Positions 17,555-26,545 of a DNA stretch of 64,000 nucleotides are shown here, in pieces; the stretch's first letter is position 1, and every line of letters begins with the position of its first letter. Both the position numbers and the translations under genes were made by a program. The DNA comes from Paenibacillus peoriae KCTC 3763 (GTDB taxonomy: Bacteria > Bacillota > Bacilli > Paenibacillales > Paenibacillaceae), in the NCBI RefSeq assembly GCF_000236805.1, contig NZ_AGFX01000037.1:62001-126000 (forward strand), read 5' to 3'. A model generated the notes under the pieces. The model did not search any database. It saw nothing but the letters and a program-made list of their open reading frames with translations, and was not told the DNA's origin.

Positions 17555-17568
17555 TAGGGAAAACCCTT
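17555..17568 (+). promoter_or_regulatory. NreC-like box
   Basis: TAGGGAAAACCCTT matches the NreC recognition sequence TAGGG-N4-CCCTA described for Staphylococcus nitrate/nitrite genes, with one mismatch. Centre is about 79 bases upstream of the predicted start of transcription. Confidence 0.5.
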
Positions 17569-17591
17569 AATTTTTATTATTTAAACCACAT

Positions 17592-17633
17592 TGTGATTTG
17601 AATCACATATAACGTGCCCCACTATATTAGAAT
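17592..17633 (+). promoter_or_regulatory. Fnr box with -10 element (nirB promoter)
   Basis: TGTGATTTGAATCACA is a perfect TGTGA-N6-TCACA palindrome, the Bacillus Fnr consensus. A TAGAAT -10 lies at 17628-17633, which would place the Fnr site about 41 bases upstream of the transcription start, the class II activation position. No separate -35 is needed. Confidence 0.7.
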
Positions 17634-17699
17634 AAAAGCATAGACAGATATTCATAAGCACGCAGGAGATGTCGTCGAATGAATGGAGGAAACCGGTAT

Positions 17700-20129
17700 A
17701 TGATAAACAGTAAAAAGAAGCTTGTTGTGATAGGGAACGGGATGGCTGGTATCAATACGGTCGAACAAATTTTAAAATTAACGGATAAATATGAAATTAC
17801 GGTCCTTGGAAGTGAGCCACATCCGAACTATAACAGGATTATGCTCTCTTATGTTTTGGAGGGTAGTAAGACCATTGAGGATATCATACTGAACGATTTG
17901 CAATGGTACGAGGATCAAGGTATTACTTTATATACTGGGAAAATGGTACGGAGCATCGACGGAGAAAGAAAGAGGATTCATACTGAGGACGGACTGGAAA
18001 TTGATTACGATCTAGCTTTGATAGCCACGGGCTCCCAATCGTTTATTTTGCCTATTCCGGGAAAAGAATTACCGGGCGTCATTGGTTTCCGGGATATCGC
18101 TGATTGTACGGCAATGCTTGAGGCGGCGAAAACGTATAAAAAGGCAGCGGTCATTGGTGGAGGGCTGTTGGGACTGGAAGCAGCCAAAGGTCTGGTCAAT
18201 CTTGGCATGGACGTAACGGTCGTTCATTTGATGGAAGATTTGATGGAGCGTCAGCTGGACCGGGAAGCCTCTGCGATGCTGAAAGCAGAACTGGAACGCC
18301 AGGGAATCAAATTTGCCATGCAAAAGCAAACTGCAGAGGTGTACGGCCAAGATCGGGTACAGGGACTGCGCTTCTCGGATGGAAGCGAGTTGGAAGCAGA
18401 TTTGCTAGTTATGGCCGTCGGGATCAAGCCTAACATTCAGGTGGCTGTGCAAAGTGGTATAGAAACGAAGCGTGGAATTGTAGTCGATGATTTGATGAAG
18501 ACTTCCATGCCGGATGTATATGCTGTAGGGGAGTGTGCTGAGCACCGCGGGATCTGTTACGGCCTGGTTGCCCCGCTGTTTGAACAGGGAAGTGTAATTG
18601 CCAAACATTTGGCAGGTGCGGCTACCGAAGGCTATGTGGGATCAGTGGTTTCCACCAAGCTCAAAATTTCAGGGGTGGATGTTTTCTCGGCTGGCGAATT
18701 CATAACTGCTCCTGAGCATACGGTGATTGTAGCAAAGGATGAGTGGAAGCGAACTTACAAAAAAGTACTGCTTCGTGATAATAAGATTGTTGGAACTGTG
18801 CTGTTCGGAGACGTGAGCGAATCTGCCAGTCTTCAGAAATATGTACGGCAGCAAACGTTGATGACGGATGAGATATATGGACAGCTCATGGGTACTGGAT
18901 GCAGTAGAGACGGGGCTAAAACCTCATCCGCTGAAACGATGGCTGATGATGAAATTGTCTGCGGCTGTAACGGTGTGACCAAAAAGGCGATTGTTGATGC
19001 GATCAATGAAAATGGACTGACCACAGTCGACGAAATTAAAGCATGTACCGGAGCAACGCGGTCCTGCGGAGGGTGTAAGCCGGTCGTTGAACAAATTCTC
19101 CAGTATGTTCTGGGCGACAGCTTCAAATCGGCGGCCAAGCAAGGAATATGTGGCTGCACAACCTTGAGCCGGGATGAAATTGTTGCAGCGATCAAAACCA
19201 AGGGCCTTACAACGACACGTGAAGTAATGAATGTACTTGGCTGGCAAAATGATGAAGGATGCTCCAAATGTCGGCCAGCGCTGAATTATTACTTGGGTAT
19301 GCTTAACCCGGAAACCCATGAGAATGAGGAAGATTCACGCTTTGTAAATGAGCGGCTGCACGCGAACATTCAAAAGGACGGAACATTCACAGTAGTCCCA
19401 AGAATGTACGGCGGTGTAACGACTCCAGAGGATTTGAAAAAAATAGCGGATGTTTCTCTTAAATACAACGTTAAAGTTGTTAAAGTGACAGGCGGCCAAC
19501 GGCTGGACTTGATTGGTGTCCGTAAAGAAGATTTGCCTAAGGTGTGGGAAGAACTCGACATGCCGTCGGGATATGCCTATGCGAAATCGCTTCGTACAGT
19601 TAAAACCTGTGTCGGATCGCAATTCTGCCGCTTTGGCACACAGGACTCGATGGGAATGGGCGAGGTGCTGGAACGGAAATTTGAAAGACTGGATTTCCCG
19701 GCAAAATTCAAATTAGCGGTTAATGGATGTCCACGCAACTGCGCGGAATCATGTACGAAGGATATCGGAATTGTGGGTAATGATGGAGGCTGGGAGATTT
19801 TTATCGGCGGCAACGGCGGTATCAAAGCACGGCTGGCTGATTCGCTCTGCAAAGTGAAGACGGATGCTGAACTGATTGATATTGTGGCAGGCGTGATGCA
19901 GTTCTACCGTGAAACAGGCCAATATCTGGAACGTACCTCGGAATGGGTGGAACGTACTGGCCTTGAAGAAATTCGGAAGGCTGTCGTTGACGATCTGGAT
20001 AATCGCAAAGCTTTAATAGAACGGATTGAGGTTGCATTGCAACAGGTTGAAGACCCATGGAAAAAGATTATCAATGATGAGAAGTCACGTGAAAATTTAT
20101 TTGAGGTCGTTTCACCGTCTGTTGTGTGA
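17700..20129 (+). CDS. nirB: Nitrite reductase [NAD(P)H] large subunit
   Basis: An 809-residue enzyme that reduces nitrite to ammonium with NAD(P)H. Order: FAD/NAD(P)H oxidoreductase module (LVVIGNGMAG and AVIGGGLLGLEAA), two BFD-type [2Fe-2S] segments (cysteines near 421, 423, 456, 459 and 484, 486, 521, 524), then sulfite/nitrite reductase ferredoxin-like and siroheme domains with the [4Fe-4S]-siroheme cysteines at about 637, 643, 677 and 681 (TCVGSQFC, NGCPRNC). I chose ATG 17700 since MINSKKKLVVIGNGMAG fits the family start; ATG 17679 is also possible, and both have a GGAG-type site ten bases upstream. Preceded by Fnr and NreC-like boxes, so anaerobic, nitrite-linked control is likely. 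nirD follows. Confidence 0.95.
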   Translation: MINSKKKLVVIGNGMAGINTVEQILKLTDKYEITVLGSEPHPNYNRIMLSYVLEGSKTIEDIILNDLQWYEDQGITLYTGKMVRSIDGERKRIHTEDGLEIDYDLALIATGSQSFILPIPGKELPGVIGFRDIADCTAMLEAAKTYKKAAVIGGGLLGLEAAKGLVNLGMDVTVVHLMEDLMERQLDREASAMLKAELERQGIKFAMQKQTAEVYGQDRVQGLRFSDGSELEADLLVMAVGIKPNIQVAVQSGIETKRGIVVDDLMKTSMPDVYAVGECAEHRGICYGLVAPLFEQGSVIAKHLAGAATEGYVGSVVSTKLKISGVDVFSAGEFITAPEHTVIVAKDEWKRTYKKVLLRDNKIVGTVLFGDVSESASLQKYVRQQTLMTDEIYGQLMGTGCSRDGAKTSSAETMADDEIVCGCNGVTKKAIVDAINENGLTTVDEIKACTGATRSCGGCKPVVEQILQYVLGDSFKSAAKQGICGCTTLSRDEIVAAIKTKGLTTTREVMNVLGWQNDEGCSKCRPALNYYLGMLNPETHENEEDSRFVNERLHANIQKDGTFTVVPRMYGGVTTPEDLKKIADVSLKYNVKVVKVTGGQRLDLIGVRKEDLPKVWEELDMPSGYAYAKSLRTVKTCVGSQFCRFGTQDSMGMGEVLERKFERLDFPAKFKLAVNGCPRNCAESCTKDIGIVGNDGGWEIFIGGNGGIKARLADSLCKVKTDAELIDIVAGVMQFYRETGQYLERTSEWVERTGLEEIRKAVVDDLDNRKALIERIEVALQQVEDPWKKIINDEKSRENLFEVVSPSVV

Positions 20130-20170
20130 ATTTGTTCAAATCATGCCTGGAGAAGGGAGCAATCAAGCGA

Positions 20171-20491
20171 ATGATCAAACATGCTGAGTGGCTTATTGTC
20201 GGTCACAGTACGGATTTCCCTGATAGAATTGGACGGACTGTCCGGTTGAATGAGAAGGAAGTCGCAGTATTCCGCACTTCGGAGAACAAGCTTTACGCTG
20301 TTGAAAATTCTTGCCCGCATCCTAAGGGTGGGCCGCTTACCGAAGCGATCGTATCGGGTCATTACATTTATGACCCGCTGCGTGATTGGAAGATTGATTT
20401 GGAGACGGGTATCGTTCAAGATCCAGATACCGGACAAGTCAAGACTTTCGCGATTCGGGAAGACGGAGAAGAAGTATTAATATCGCTTTAA
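20171..20491 (+). CDS. nirD: Nitrite reductase small subunit, Rieske-like
   Basis: A 106-residue NirD with the Rieske fold signature WLIVGHSTDFP and CPHPKGGPLTEAIVSGHYIYDPLRDWKIDLETG-type region (positions 48-80). The first ligand pair C48/H50 is present, but the second is not: family members with a cluster have CPLHDW where this protein has DPLRDW (D68, R71). E. coli NirD also lacks ligands, so this is probably a structural partner of NirB. ATG 20171 has AAGGGAG eleven bases upstream; an earlier GTG at 20126 overlaps the nirB stop but has no suitably spaced site. Same transcript as nirB. Confidence 0.9.
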   Translation: MIKHAEWLIVGHSTDFPDRIGRTVRLNEKEVAVFRTSENKLYAVENSCPHPKGGPLTEAIVSGHYIYDPLRDWKIDLETGIVQDPDTGQVKTFAIREDGEEVLISL

Positions 20492-20495
20492 TAGA

Positions 20496-20542
20496 GATGA
20501 CAAGAGCCTCGCAGGATTTGGACCTGCGGGGCTCTTGTCATC
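20496..20542. terminator. Bidirectional hairpin between nirD and the collagen-like gene
   Basis: GATGACAAGAGCC and its complement GGGCTCTTGTCATC flank an inner GCAGG/CCTGC stem. Very stable, but with a poor U-run on either strand. It lies between convergent genes. Confidence 0.7.
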
Positions 20543-20547
20543 GTGGA

Positions 20548-21801
20548 TCAGGTTATCGTAATACCTGCACTTGCATAACCGATAACGGTGTTAAGAACAG
20601 AGGCCCCTGCAGCTGTCGCGGAGAAGACGAGGAGCAGACGGGTTCCCGCTGTTACCGGTATAGCCAATCCGGTAGTGATGCCGCTGGAGAAATTACCCAG
20701 GGAGATCGTGTCTGTTAGTGGTGGAGCTAATGTGACGGCTGCTCCGGGAACAGGTGTGAAGGTGTTATTAGGTGTCGGGGAACTAAATAGCCGAGCAGTA
20801 ATGCTTACGGATGATGCTTCGAGGGTCAAGGCAGCAGTTGTACTGAAATATCCGGCAATGGATGTAATTATGCCATCCCGTGGTACGGAAAAAGCGAAGT
20901 TAGTCAGTGGTCCTAGCAGTGTACCTGTTAGATCTATGGCTCCGCCTACAATGCTGATCCCTGTTGCTGAGCTTCCGAAACCGATTAAACTTGTGCTTCC
21001 TGCTAACCCGTCAGCAATGGTTGTCATAGTCGCTGGTCCACCTGAAGCGAATGGAATGATCGCTCCTGAGCCCAGGGCTCTTGTAGGTCCGGCGGGTCTG
21101 GCAATGCCATCGGCGCCCGTGACTCCTGTAGCGCCTGCCAGCCCGGGCAATCCATCCGCATCGGTAGCAACCGTGGCGCCGGTGATCCCAGCCCCGATTG
21201 GCCCAGCGGCTCCAACCGGACCAACAGGACCAACCGGACCCGTAGGTCCGACATGCCCCTGTGCTCCGGGAACCCCTGCTGGTCCCGGAGCACCCATGGG
21301 ACCCGGAGGACCAGCAGGCCCTTGCGGGCCAGGACCTGCTGAATAGTATGCTTCGTATGTTTCACCTAATGCGTTGCTAATCGTCGTTCCTGTCGTTCTG
21401 ATCGCACTAATCAGGCTGTCTTTAAAGACAGGACCAAGGGGTTCCTGTAGAACGATAGACAATAGGGCATCCAGTAGCTGTTGCAGTGTAGTTCCTACAC
21501 TAATCGGTGAGAAAGGTGTGGCTTCCAGCGCCACGATAGCCAGCTCCAACGCAGCCAATAAGTCTGCCTTAACACCATTTCTAAGTCTTAAGCTTTTCGT
21601 CAGAATCAACAATCGCTTTAAAATTTGCTGCAATGAAGATACATTAGCCGCTGAGGGATTTTTGAATACAAGTGGGATGATTGCGGTCAATTCATTTATA
21701 AGCTTGAGAAGAGCTTCAATACCCCGATTAACTTTTGTTGGTTTATAGTTTTCATCCTTTTTTGAAGTGCCACTGAACCTGAACGACCTTTTATGTTTCA
21801 T
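20548..21801 (-). CDS. Collagen-like protein with BclB-type C-terminal domain (possible exosporium protein)
   Basis: A 417-residue protein in three parts. Residues 1-155 are mostly helical with Leu-rich repeats ([31 protein letters not shown]). About 156-240 is a Gly-X-Y collagen-like stretch rich in GPT, GPV and GPA triplets, with interruptions after residue 200. About 245-417 is a Ser/Thr/Gly-rich beta domain ([28 protein letters not shown]) like the C-terminal domain of exosporium glycoprotein BclB. Start ATG 21801, since GGAGGAG lies about ten bases upstream; the frame extends to 22011 without a site. No signal peptide or BclA-like leader is seen. Surface location is inferred from the family. 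Confidence 0.85.
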   Translation of the reverse strand: MKHKRSFRFSGTSKKDENYKPTKVNRGIEALLKLINELTAIIPLVFKNPSAANVSSLQQILKRLLILTKSLRLRNGVKADLLAALELAIVALEATPFSPISVGTTLQQLLDALLSIVLQEPLGPVFKDSLISAIRTTGTTISNALGETYEAYYSAGPGPQGPAGPPGPMGAPGPAGVPGAQGHVGPTGPVGPVGPVGAAGPIGAGITGATVATDADGLPGLAGATGVTGADGIARPAGPTRALGSGAIIPFASGGPATMTTIADGLAGSTSLIGFGSSATGISIVGGAIDLTGTLLGPLTNFAFSVPRDGIITSIAGYFSTTAALTLEASSVSITARLFSSPTPNNTFTPVPGAAVTLAPPLTDTISLGNFSSGITTGLAIPVTAGTRLLLVFSATAAGASVLNTVIGYASAGITIT

Positions 21802-21933
21802 GCTCAAATAACTCCTCCTCACCATTCTTCCTACTGTAGAGGTGACAGGGGTTAATCGCCCCGCTTCACAGATATTATTAATATATTTGCTGAGGCAAAA
21901 AGGGTGAATAACCAGCAGAAACGAATGTTGGAG

Positions 21934-21973
21934 GAAAAAAAGCGCGGTCCCCGAAAATACCAGAGACCGCGCT
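21934..21973 (-). terminator. Terminator after the SLH-domain gene
   Basis: Minus-strand AGCGCGGTC and GACCGCGCT arms followed by a run of seven T. Located 44 bases past the stop of the SLH gene. Confidence 0.85.
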
Positions 21974-22016
21974 GTATTTGTTTGTACTCCATCTAATTTA
22001 AGGGTCTTCAACAGTC

Positions 22017-25000
22017 TTATTTGAAAATACGTATCAGCATTTCAGCCAGCTCACCTCTGCTGATGGCTGCCTTCGGTCTGAGCGTCCCATCAGGATATCC
22101 GCTGATCCAACCGGAGTCTATAGCATTTTCGAATGCAGTGGAAGCCCAGGGGGCAATCTGCTGCGCATCCTTATAGGACTGCGGTGCAGCCTTGCCTGGA
22201 GCAGATACTTTATCCGCTACTGCATGTGACAGGATCACCAGCGCCTGTTCACGTGTAAGGCTCTCATCAGGGCCGAATGTCTGAACGGTTAGCCCTTGAA
22301 TCCACCCCTGACGATGAGCGGTATCCACGGCTGCTGCAGCCCAGTGTCCTTCCATATCTGTAAAGTTGGTAGATACACTCTCATCTTTAGTAGTCCCCAA
22401 AGCTCTGATCAGTATGGACACAAATTCTGCACGACTTACCGCGCGCTCAGGGCGCATATTGCCGTCTTTATATCCTTGTATCCAGCCTTTGGCTGCAAGA
22501 GATTGCAGGGACTTCGCTGCCCAATGTCCTTGTACATCCGGCCATACCTGAGCGAGCTCTTGCGAATCCGATGAATTTATGGAGTCATTTTGCACTCCGG
22601 CATTATCGGATTGGGGCTTTGCATCGGTAGAGACGGCAACGGCAAAGGTACTTAACCGGGTCGTATTCAGACTCACACCTGACAAAATTCCTTTTGAATC
22701 CATCACAGCGGTGCCTTTCAGAATCTCACGCTCGCCATTTTCATGAATAACAAGAATGGAGAATTGGGGCTCCGCATTCTGTACTTTACTTAAGGATTCG
22801 TTATCCAATGGTAGAACGATGGACGAGGTTCCTGTCACGTTGGCTTTGATGTCTACAACCGGCCCTATCAGCTTCAGGCTGGATTGTTGCTCCGCCCAAT
22901 CGCGCATCTGCTGTACACGTTGTGCATCTGCATGCTGGAAGGACAAAGTAACGTCCTCCTGCCCGGGAACCATACGGGTTAAGGCGTCGCTGGATATCAT
23001 CAGTGTTCCATATCGGGATATCACCGCAGCTCCAACCTTATCCCATTTATTCAGTAAAGCATGAGAAAGGCTAACACGACTAATCTGTTTTTCCTGCTCC
23101 AAACGAATGTCTGCGTATGCCTTGCCTTCCCGAAGTGCTTGTTGTATCTGCTCATCCAGATATGCCGCTGTTGGAACAAAGAGGGAAACCTCTTTCCCCT
23201 GTCCGGACAATCCTGCCTGTAGAGCCTGATCTTCCTCTTTATCTTTGTTAGACTTGCCCGTGTCCACGCGAATCTTGGCAGGGATCATGACTTCTATTGC
23301 TTGTGTCAAAGCATGAGAACCATCACTTACCTTTGTGACATCCAATATTACAGCTACAACGGATGGAGTTGCTGCCTGAACAATCGTTCCATCGGTCCGC
23401 ACGATGTCTGGCTGGCTACTGCTGCTGATGGTCAGACGGAAACCATCGGGTACAACAGGCAGCCTGAGCAGTGTATCATTGGCTGTAGGAACTGGTATGC
23501 TTGTGATGGAATCCGCGACACACTGGGCGGTTAAGCCTTGGGCATATACTAGCCCTGAGGGAACGCTCTTCATGCCATTTGCGCTTTGCAGCACATAGTA
23601 GCTGGCTCCTTCAGGAACGGGTGTAAATATATACTTCCCTTCTCCGGAAGCGATCCCTTCCGCTATAAGCTCCTGCTGGGCATTGTATAGCTCCAGACGA
23701 GCGCCCGGCAATGCACCTGTAACGATCACCGAGGCGATACTTCCTGTGCCTGCTGCGGCTGCAACCGCGCGGGGCAGTACGTTTACACGACGTTCGGCTG
23801 GCTCTGCCGTCCAGCCTCCGTTGTCGCTATAAGCATAGTTCAATACGTATATGCCGGGGACATTTGTATCGACATCACCGCTACCTGACAGCTCAGAGAT
23901 CAGGACATTGCCGTAAACGCTGTCCAGTACGCTGGCTCCCGGGTCGGTGAAGCGCTCGTCAGTTTCGAGGACAATCGGATTATTGCCGTTCAATCGTACA
24001 TAAGGTGTATTCGGCAGTGCCTTCAGCACCGTGATCGTGAATGTCCTTTGTGTAGAAGCTGCATCTTTAGATATGATTGCCATTAACTGTACATTCACAT
24101 CACCGTCTGTATATTTGGGCCGATTCACCTGACCGCTGCTGCTGAGGACATCCGGTTGATCCGAGGACCAGTCGATCTGGGTGTCGAATGCCCCTGTATG
24201 AGGCAGAGAAATGGAATCCTTGATCCCTTGCGGGTAATCCAGCTGGAGTGTATTTGCCGCCAAATTCACTGCTTCATCAGCGCTTACGGGCAGTGCGGGC
24301 ACGAGCAAGCTGAATGTTTTTCGAAGCTCAACCCCGCCTCTTGCCAGAACCGCTTCCAGTGTAATGGTCTGATCACCCTGTACATAGCTCGGGAATGTTA
24401 CATGTCCAGTATGATCCAGGAATTGAGGCTGATTTGAAGTCCACGACACCTGAACGCCATTCAGAGCGTCTTTTGGCAAATATACGTCTCCCGTTACTGT
24501 AGTAATCGGCAATTCAAGCGCTCTGTATGCTGCGTCAACGGCTTCGGTGTCATTCATTGGCAGACGGAGCACGTGTGCAGTAAAATTCTTTATTTTCACT
24601 ATGCCAGCGAGCTGTAGGGTAGCTGTCAGGGTAACATCTGTATCTCCATGACTATAGGAAGGTCTGGTAAGTGTTCCATCTGCTGAAATAACAAGCGCGT
24701 TAGCTGAAGACCATTGAATTAGCACACCACCATCTCCAGATAAAGGTAGAGATATATTTTCTTTTAATGCAGACAAATCGCCTAGTGTGAGTTGATTCGC
24801 AGCCTGGTCCAGTATATCCTGAGCCGAAGCTTTCAGTACCGTAACCTCGAAGGTTCGGGTATCTGAAGCGGTTCCCTTTGTAATCGTCGCTGTCAGCTTT
24901 ACTTTCTTATCTCCCAAATCGTAGCTTGGACGCGTTACAGCACCCTCTTTTGTAATGACATCCGGGCTATCCGAGCTCCAGCTTACCGTTGTATCATTCA

Positions 25001-25904
25001 ATCCAGTCAGCGGTAATACCAGCTGCTGTGTTACCGCAGCCGCTGAATCTCCGGATGCGAAGCCTGGAGCAAGTGCGTCTTTGGCCTGTGCAACATCTTC
25101 GGCATCCGTAGGGATGTTCACTGTGACCTCTGACGGAGTACTTTCTCCCCGAGCATTCACAGCCTGCAGACTGTAAAGAGCCTCACCTGGTGGCAAAGCG
25201 GAAGTGTCTATAAATTGGGTTAAGCTGCCCGTATACAGCGTAGCGCCATTTCTGATGACCTTGTATGACGTGGCGTAAGGAACAGCGTCCCAGCTTAACT
25301 CCACCGTATTTCCCTTCTTAACTCCTGTAAAATGATCTGGAGCCTGCGGAACAGGCAATCGCTCCCCATAAGCTGCGAATTCCATGATAGAAGTCCACAG
25401 ATTGTTTCTCGCATTTCCTTGATCCATATATAATCGCAAGAATCGTGCGGTTACAGGAGTGATGCTCTTTTCAAAATTAGGGTTCGCATTATTCTGAACG
25501 GTATCGACAGTAACCCAATTGCGTCCGTCACTGCTCGTTTGTAATCGAAAGCCATAAGGGTCACGTTGATCCTGCCATCCATTGATGATCCCCATACCTG
25601 CTACACCGTAACGGTCTACGATATACCAGTCTCTCAGATCTATCTGAATCCATTTTTCACCGTTGCTGGCTTGATACCAGCGGCTTGTCGGCTCATAGGA
25701 GCCGTCGACTGCTCTGCCGGGGTCATAGGGCTGACTGTAGCCGCTGGATGTGGCTGGCTTGTTAAGTACCACATTTTCCGAGCCGGCAGCATTGGCTTCA
25801 TTCGTCCCTATGAGCAAAGCCGCTCCGCCGAGGAAGGGCAGCAATGGAATCAGCAAGCGATAGGGTTTCAATTTGTTGCGTGTGAAGTTATTGCCTTCGA
25901 GCAC
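22017..25904 (-). CDS. S-layer-anchored protein with discoidin, fibronectin-like and bacterial Ig domains
   Basis: A 1295-residue exported protein. Signal peptide 1-40 ([25 protein letters not shown]); F5/8 type C (discoidin) carbohydrate-binding domain about 42-180; fibronectin-III-like domain about 183-268; four degenerate bacterial Ig-like repeats of about 90 residues (270-635), each with an S-W/T-S-[DN] motif such as [22 protein letters not shown] and [11 protein letters not shown]; a DUF5011-like domain ([16 protein letters not shown]) near 640-715; then three SLH modules at about 1120-1295 that bind pyruvylated cell-wall polymer. No catalytic module is recognisable. GTG start at 25904 with GAGGTGA four bases upstream. 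It probably binds glycans at the cell surface. Operon with nothing obvious. Confidence 0.9.
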   Translation of the reverse strand: MLEGNNFTRNKLKPYRLLIPLLPFLGGAALLIGTNEANAAGSENVVLNKPATSSGYSQPYDPGRAVDGSYEPTSRWYQASNGEKWIQIDLRDWYIVDRYGVAGMGIINGWQDQRDPYGFRLQTSSDGRNWVTVDTVQNNANPNFEKSITPVTARFLRLYMDQGNARNNLWTSIMEFAAYGERLPVPQAPDHFTGVKKGNTVELSWDAVPYATSYKVIRNGATLYTGSLTQFIDTSALPPGEALYSLQAVNARGESTPSEVTVNIPTDAEDVAQAKDALAPGFASGDSAAAVTQQLVLPLTGLNDTTVSWSSDSPDVITKEGAVTRPSYDLGDKKVKLTATITKGTASDTRTFEVTVLKASAQDILDQAANQLTLGDLSALKENISLPLSGDGGVLIQWSSANALVISADGTLTRPSYSHGDTDVTLTATLQLAGIVKIKNFTAHVLRLPMNDTEAVDAAYRALELPITTVTGDVYLPKDALNGVQVSWTSNQPQFLDHTGHVTFPSYVQGDQTITLEAVLARGGVELRKTFSLLVPALPVSADEAVNLAANTLQLDYPQGIKDSISLPHTGAFDTQIDWSSDQPDVLSSSGQVNRPKYTDGDVNVQLMAIISKDAASTQRTFTITVLKALPNTPYVRLNGNNPIVLETDERFTDPGASVLDSVYGNVLISELSGSGDVDTNVPGIYVLNYAYSDNGGWTAEPAERRVNVLPRAVAAAAGTGSIASVIVTGALPGARLELYNAQQELIAEGIASGEGKYIFTPVPEGASYYVLQSANGMKSVPSGLVYAQGLTAQCVADSITSIPVPTANDTLLRLPVVPDGFRLTISSSSQPDIVRTDGTIVQAATPSVVAVILDVTKVSDGSHALTQAIEVMIPAKIRVDTGKSNKDKEEDQALQAGLSGQGKEVSLFVPTAAYLDEQIQQALREGKAYADIRLEQEKQISRVSLSHALLNKWDKVGAAVISRYGTLMISSDALTRMVPGQEDVTLSFQHADAQRVQQMRDWAEQQSSLKLIGPVVDIKANVTGTSSIVLPLDNESLSKVQNAEPQFSILVIHENGEREILKGTAVMDSKGILSGVSLNTTRLSTFAVAVSTDAKPQSDNAGVQNDSINSSDSQELAQVWPDVQGHWAAKSLQSLAAKGWIQGYKDGNMRPERAVSRAEFVSILIRALGTTKDESVSTNFTDMEGHWAAAAVDTAHRQGWIQGLTVQTFGPDESLTREQALVILSHAVADKVSAPGKAAPQSYKDAQQIAPWASTAFENAIDSGWISGYPDGTLRPKAAISRGELAEMLIRIFK

Positions 25905-25950
25905 GCGATCACCTCTTCTTCGTTAAATAGCACACTGATGAACACATTCG

Positions 25951-26292
25951 TTATGGGCGGGACGGGAATGCCCCTTCGGTTGCAATATAGTAGTCTACAT
26001 TCGGCATCGGAGAGGCCCCGCGCAAATCAGGCAATGCAAATGTGGTTCTCCCATCCCCACCAAAATTAGTCCCCAGCAGCGAAAATAACGCCTGATTCTG
26101 TGCAATAGACATGAGTTGGCCTTCGCATTTTAGCCATCCCTTGGGAGCAAACGTGTAAGGATACATTGTAATTTCCCCAATATAAGGCTCATAACCTGCG
26201 TGTGCCTGTTTGGGGCTTATTGCAGTTCCTCCTAATAAAATGACCGCCAACAAGCTCAACACCGCGGCTTTTTTCCAAAAATGATTCTTCAT
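25951..26292 (-). CDS. Miniature secreted tail-collar (MdpB-like) protein
   Basis: A 113-residue protein. Signal peptide MKNHFWKKAAVLSLLAVILL with cleavage near QAHA-G at about 32. The mature part starts with the collar/MdpB signature IGEITMYPYTFAPKGWLKCEG, followed by QALFSLLGTNFGGDGRTTFALPDLRG. Ordinary members are 170-200 residues; here the sequence jumps from DLRG to the family's C-terminal motif (YYIATEGAFPSRP), so the middle is missing. AAAGGAG lies before ATG 26292; the frame extends upstream to 26547 without a site. Function is unknown; the family contains phage tail fibre tips and microcystin-dependent proteins. Confidence 0.85.
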   Translation of the reverse strand: MKNHFWKKAAVLSLLAVILLGGTAISPKQAHAGYEPYIGEITMYPYTFAPKGWLKCEGQLMSIAQNQALFSLLGTNFGGDGRTTFALPDLRGASPMPNVDYYIATEGAFPSRP

Positions 26293-26448
26293 ACCTACAG
26301 CTCCTTTTGAGTTCGAATAATAGACAAATAAACACAAGTAATTTGCGACATTAGTCATAGAATGAATAGATATTATCATGGTTTTTCGCTTTTGACACTG
26401 CAATCGACCCATCAAATTTTCCTTTTTTTTCTTTTGTTCATCCGAAAA

Positions 26449-26468
26449 ATGTCCCATGACATGGACAT
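26449..26468 (+). promoter_or_regulatory. Dyad in the promoter region of the second ger operon
   Basis: ATGTCCCATGACATGGACAT has arms ATGTCC/GGACAT around CATG-A-CATG. It lies about 80 bases before the gerA-type start. No regulator is assigned and it could be chance. Confidence 0.3.
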
Positions 26469-26545
26469 GTATAGACGGGATGCATCTTTTTTCTAATCCA
26501 GGTAAATATATATACAAATCGGATGGAAGTGAAGGAGGAATGAAC

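Larger units (their letters stand above)
17341..17699 (+). other. Control region upstream of nirB
   Basis: No gene is visible in this stretch. In order it contains a 26-bp perfect palindrome, an NreC-like box, an Fnr box with matching -10, and the ribosome site. I see nothing in 17341-17490. Confidence 0.6.

Noticed and set aside
21160-21340. Short G/C-rich triplet repetition considered as a tandem repeat or CRISPR
   Set aside because: It encodes Gly-X-Y repeats in frame; there are no spacers of constant length.
20588-21346. 252-codon plus-strand open frame rich in Pro/Ala/Val
   Set aside because: It is the mirror of the Gly-X-Y collagen coding sequence; the minus-strand gene explains it.
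25566-26069. 167-codon plus-strand frame opposite the SLH protein start
   Set aside because: Antisense shadow covering the signal-peptide region and the neighbouring gene's end.
26293-26545. Sigma-G promoter for the second ger operon
   Set aside because: Several partial matches to GHATR and CATWHTA exist, but none with both boxes at correct spacing.
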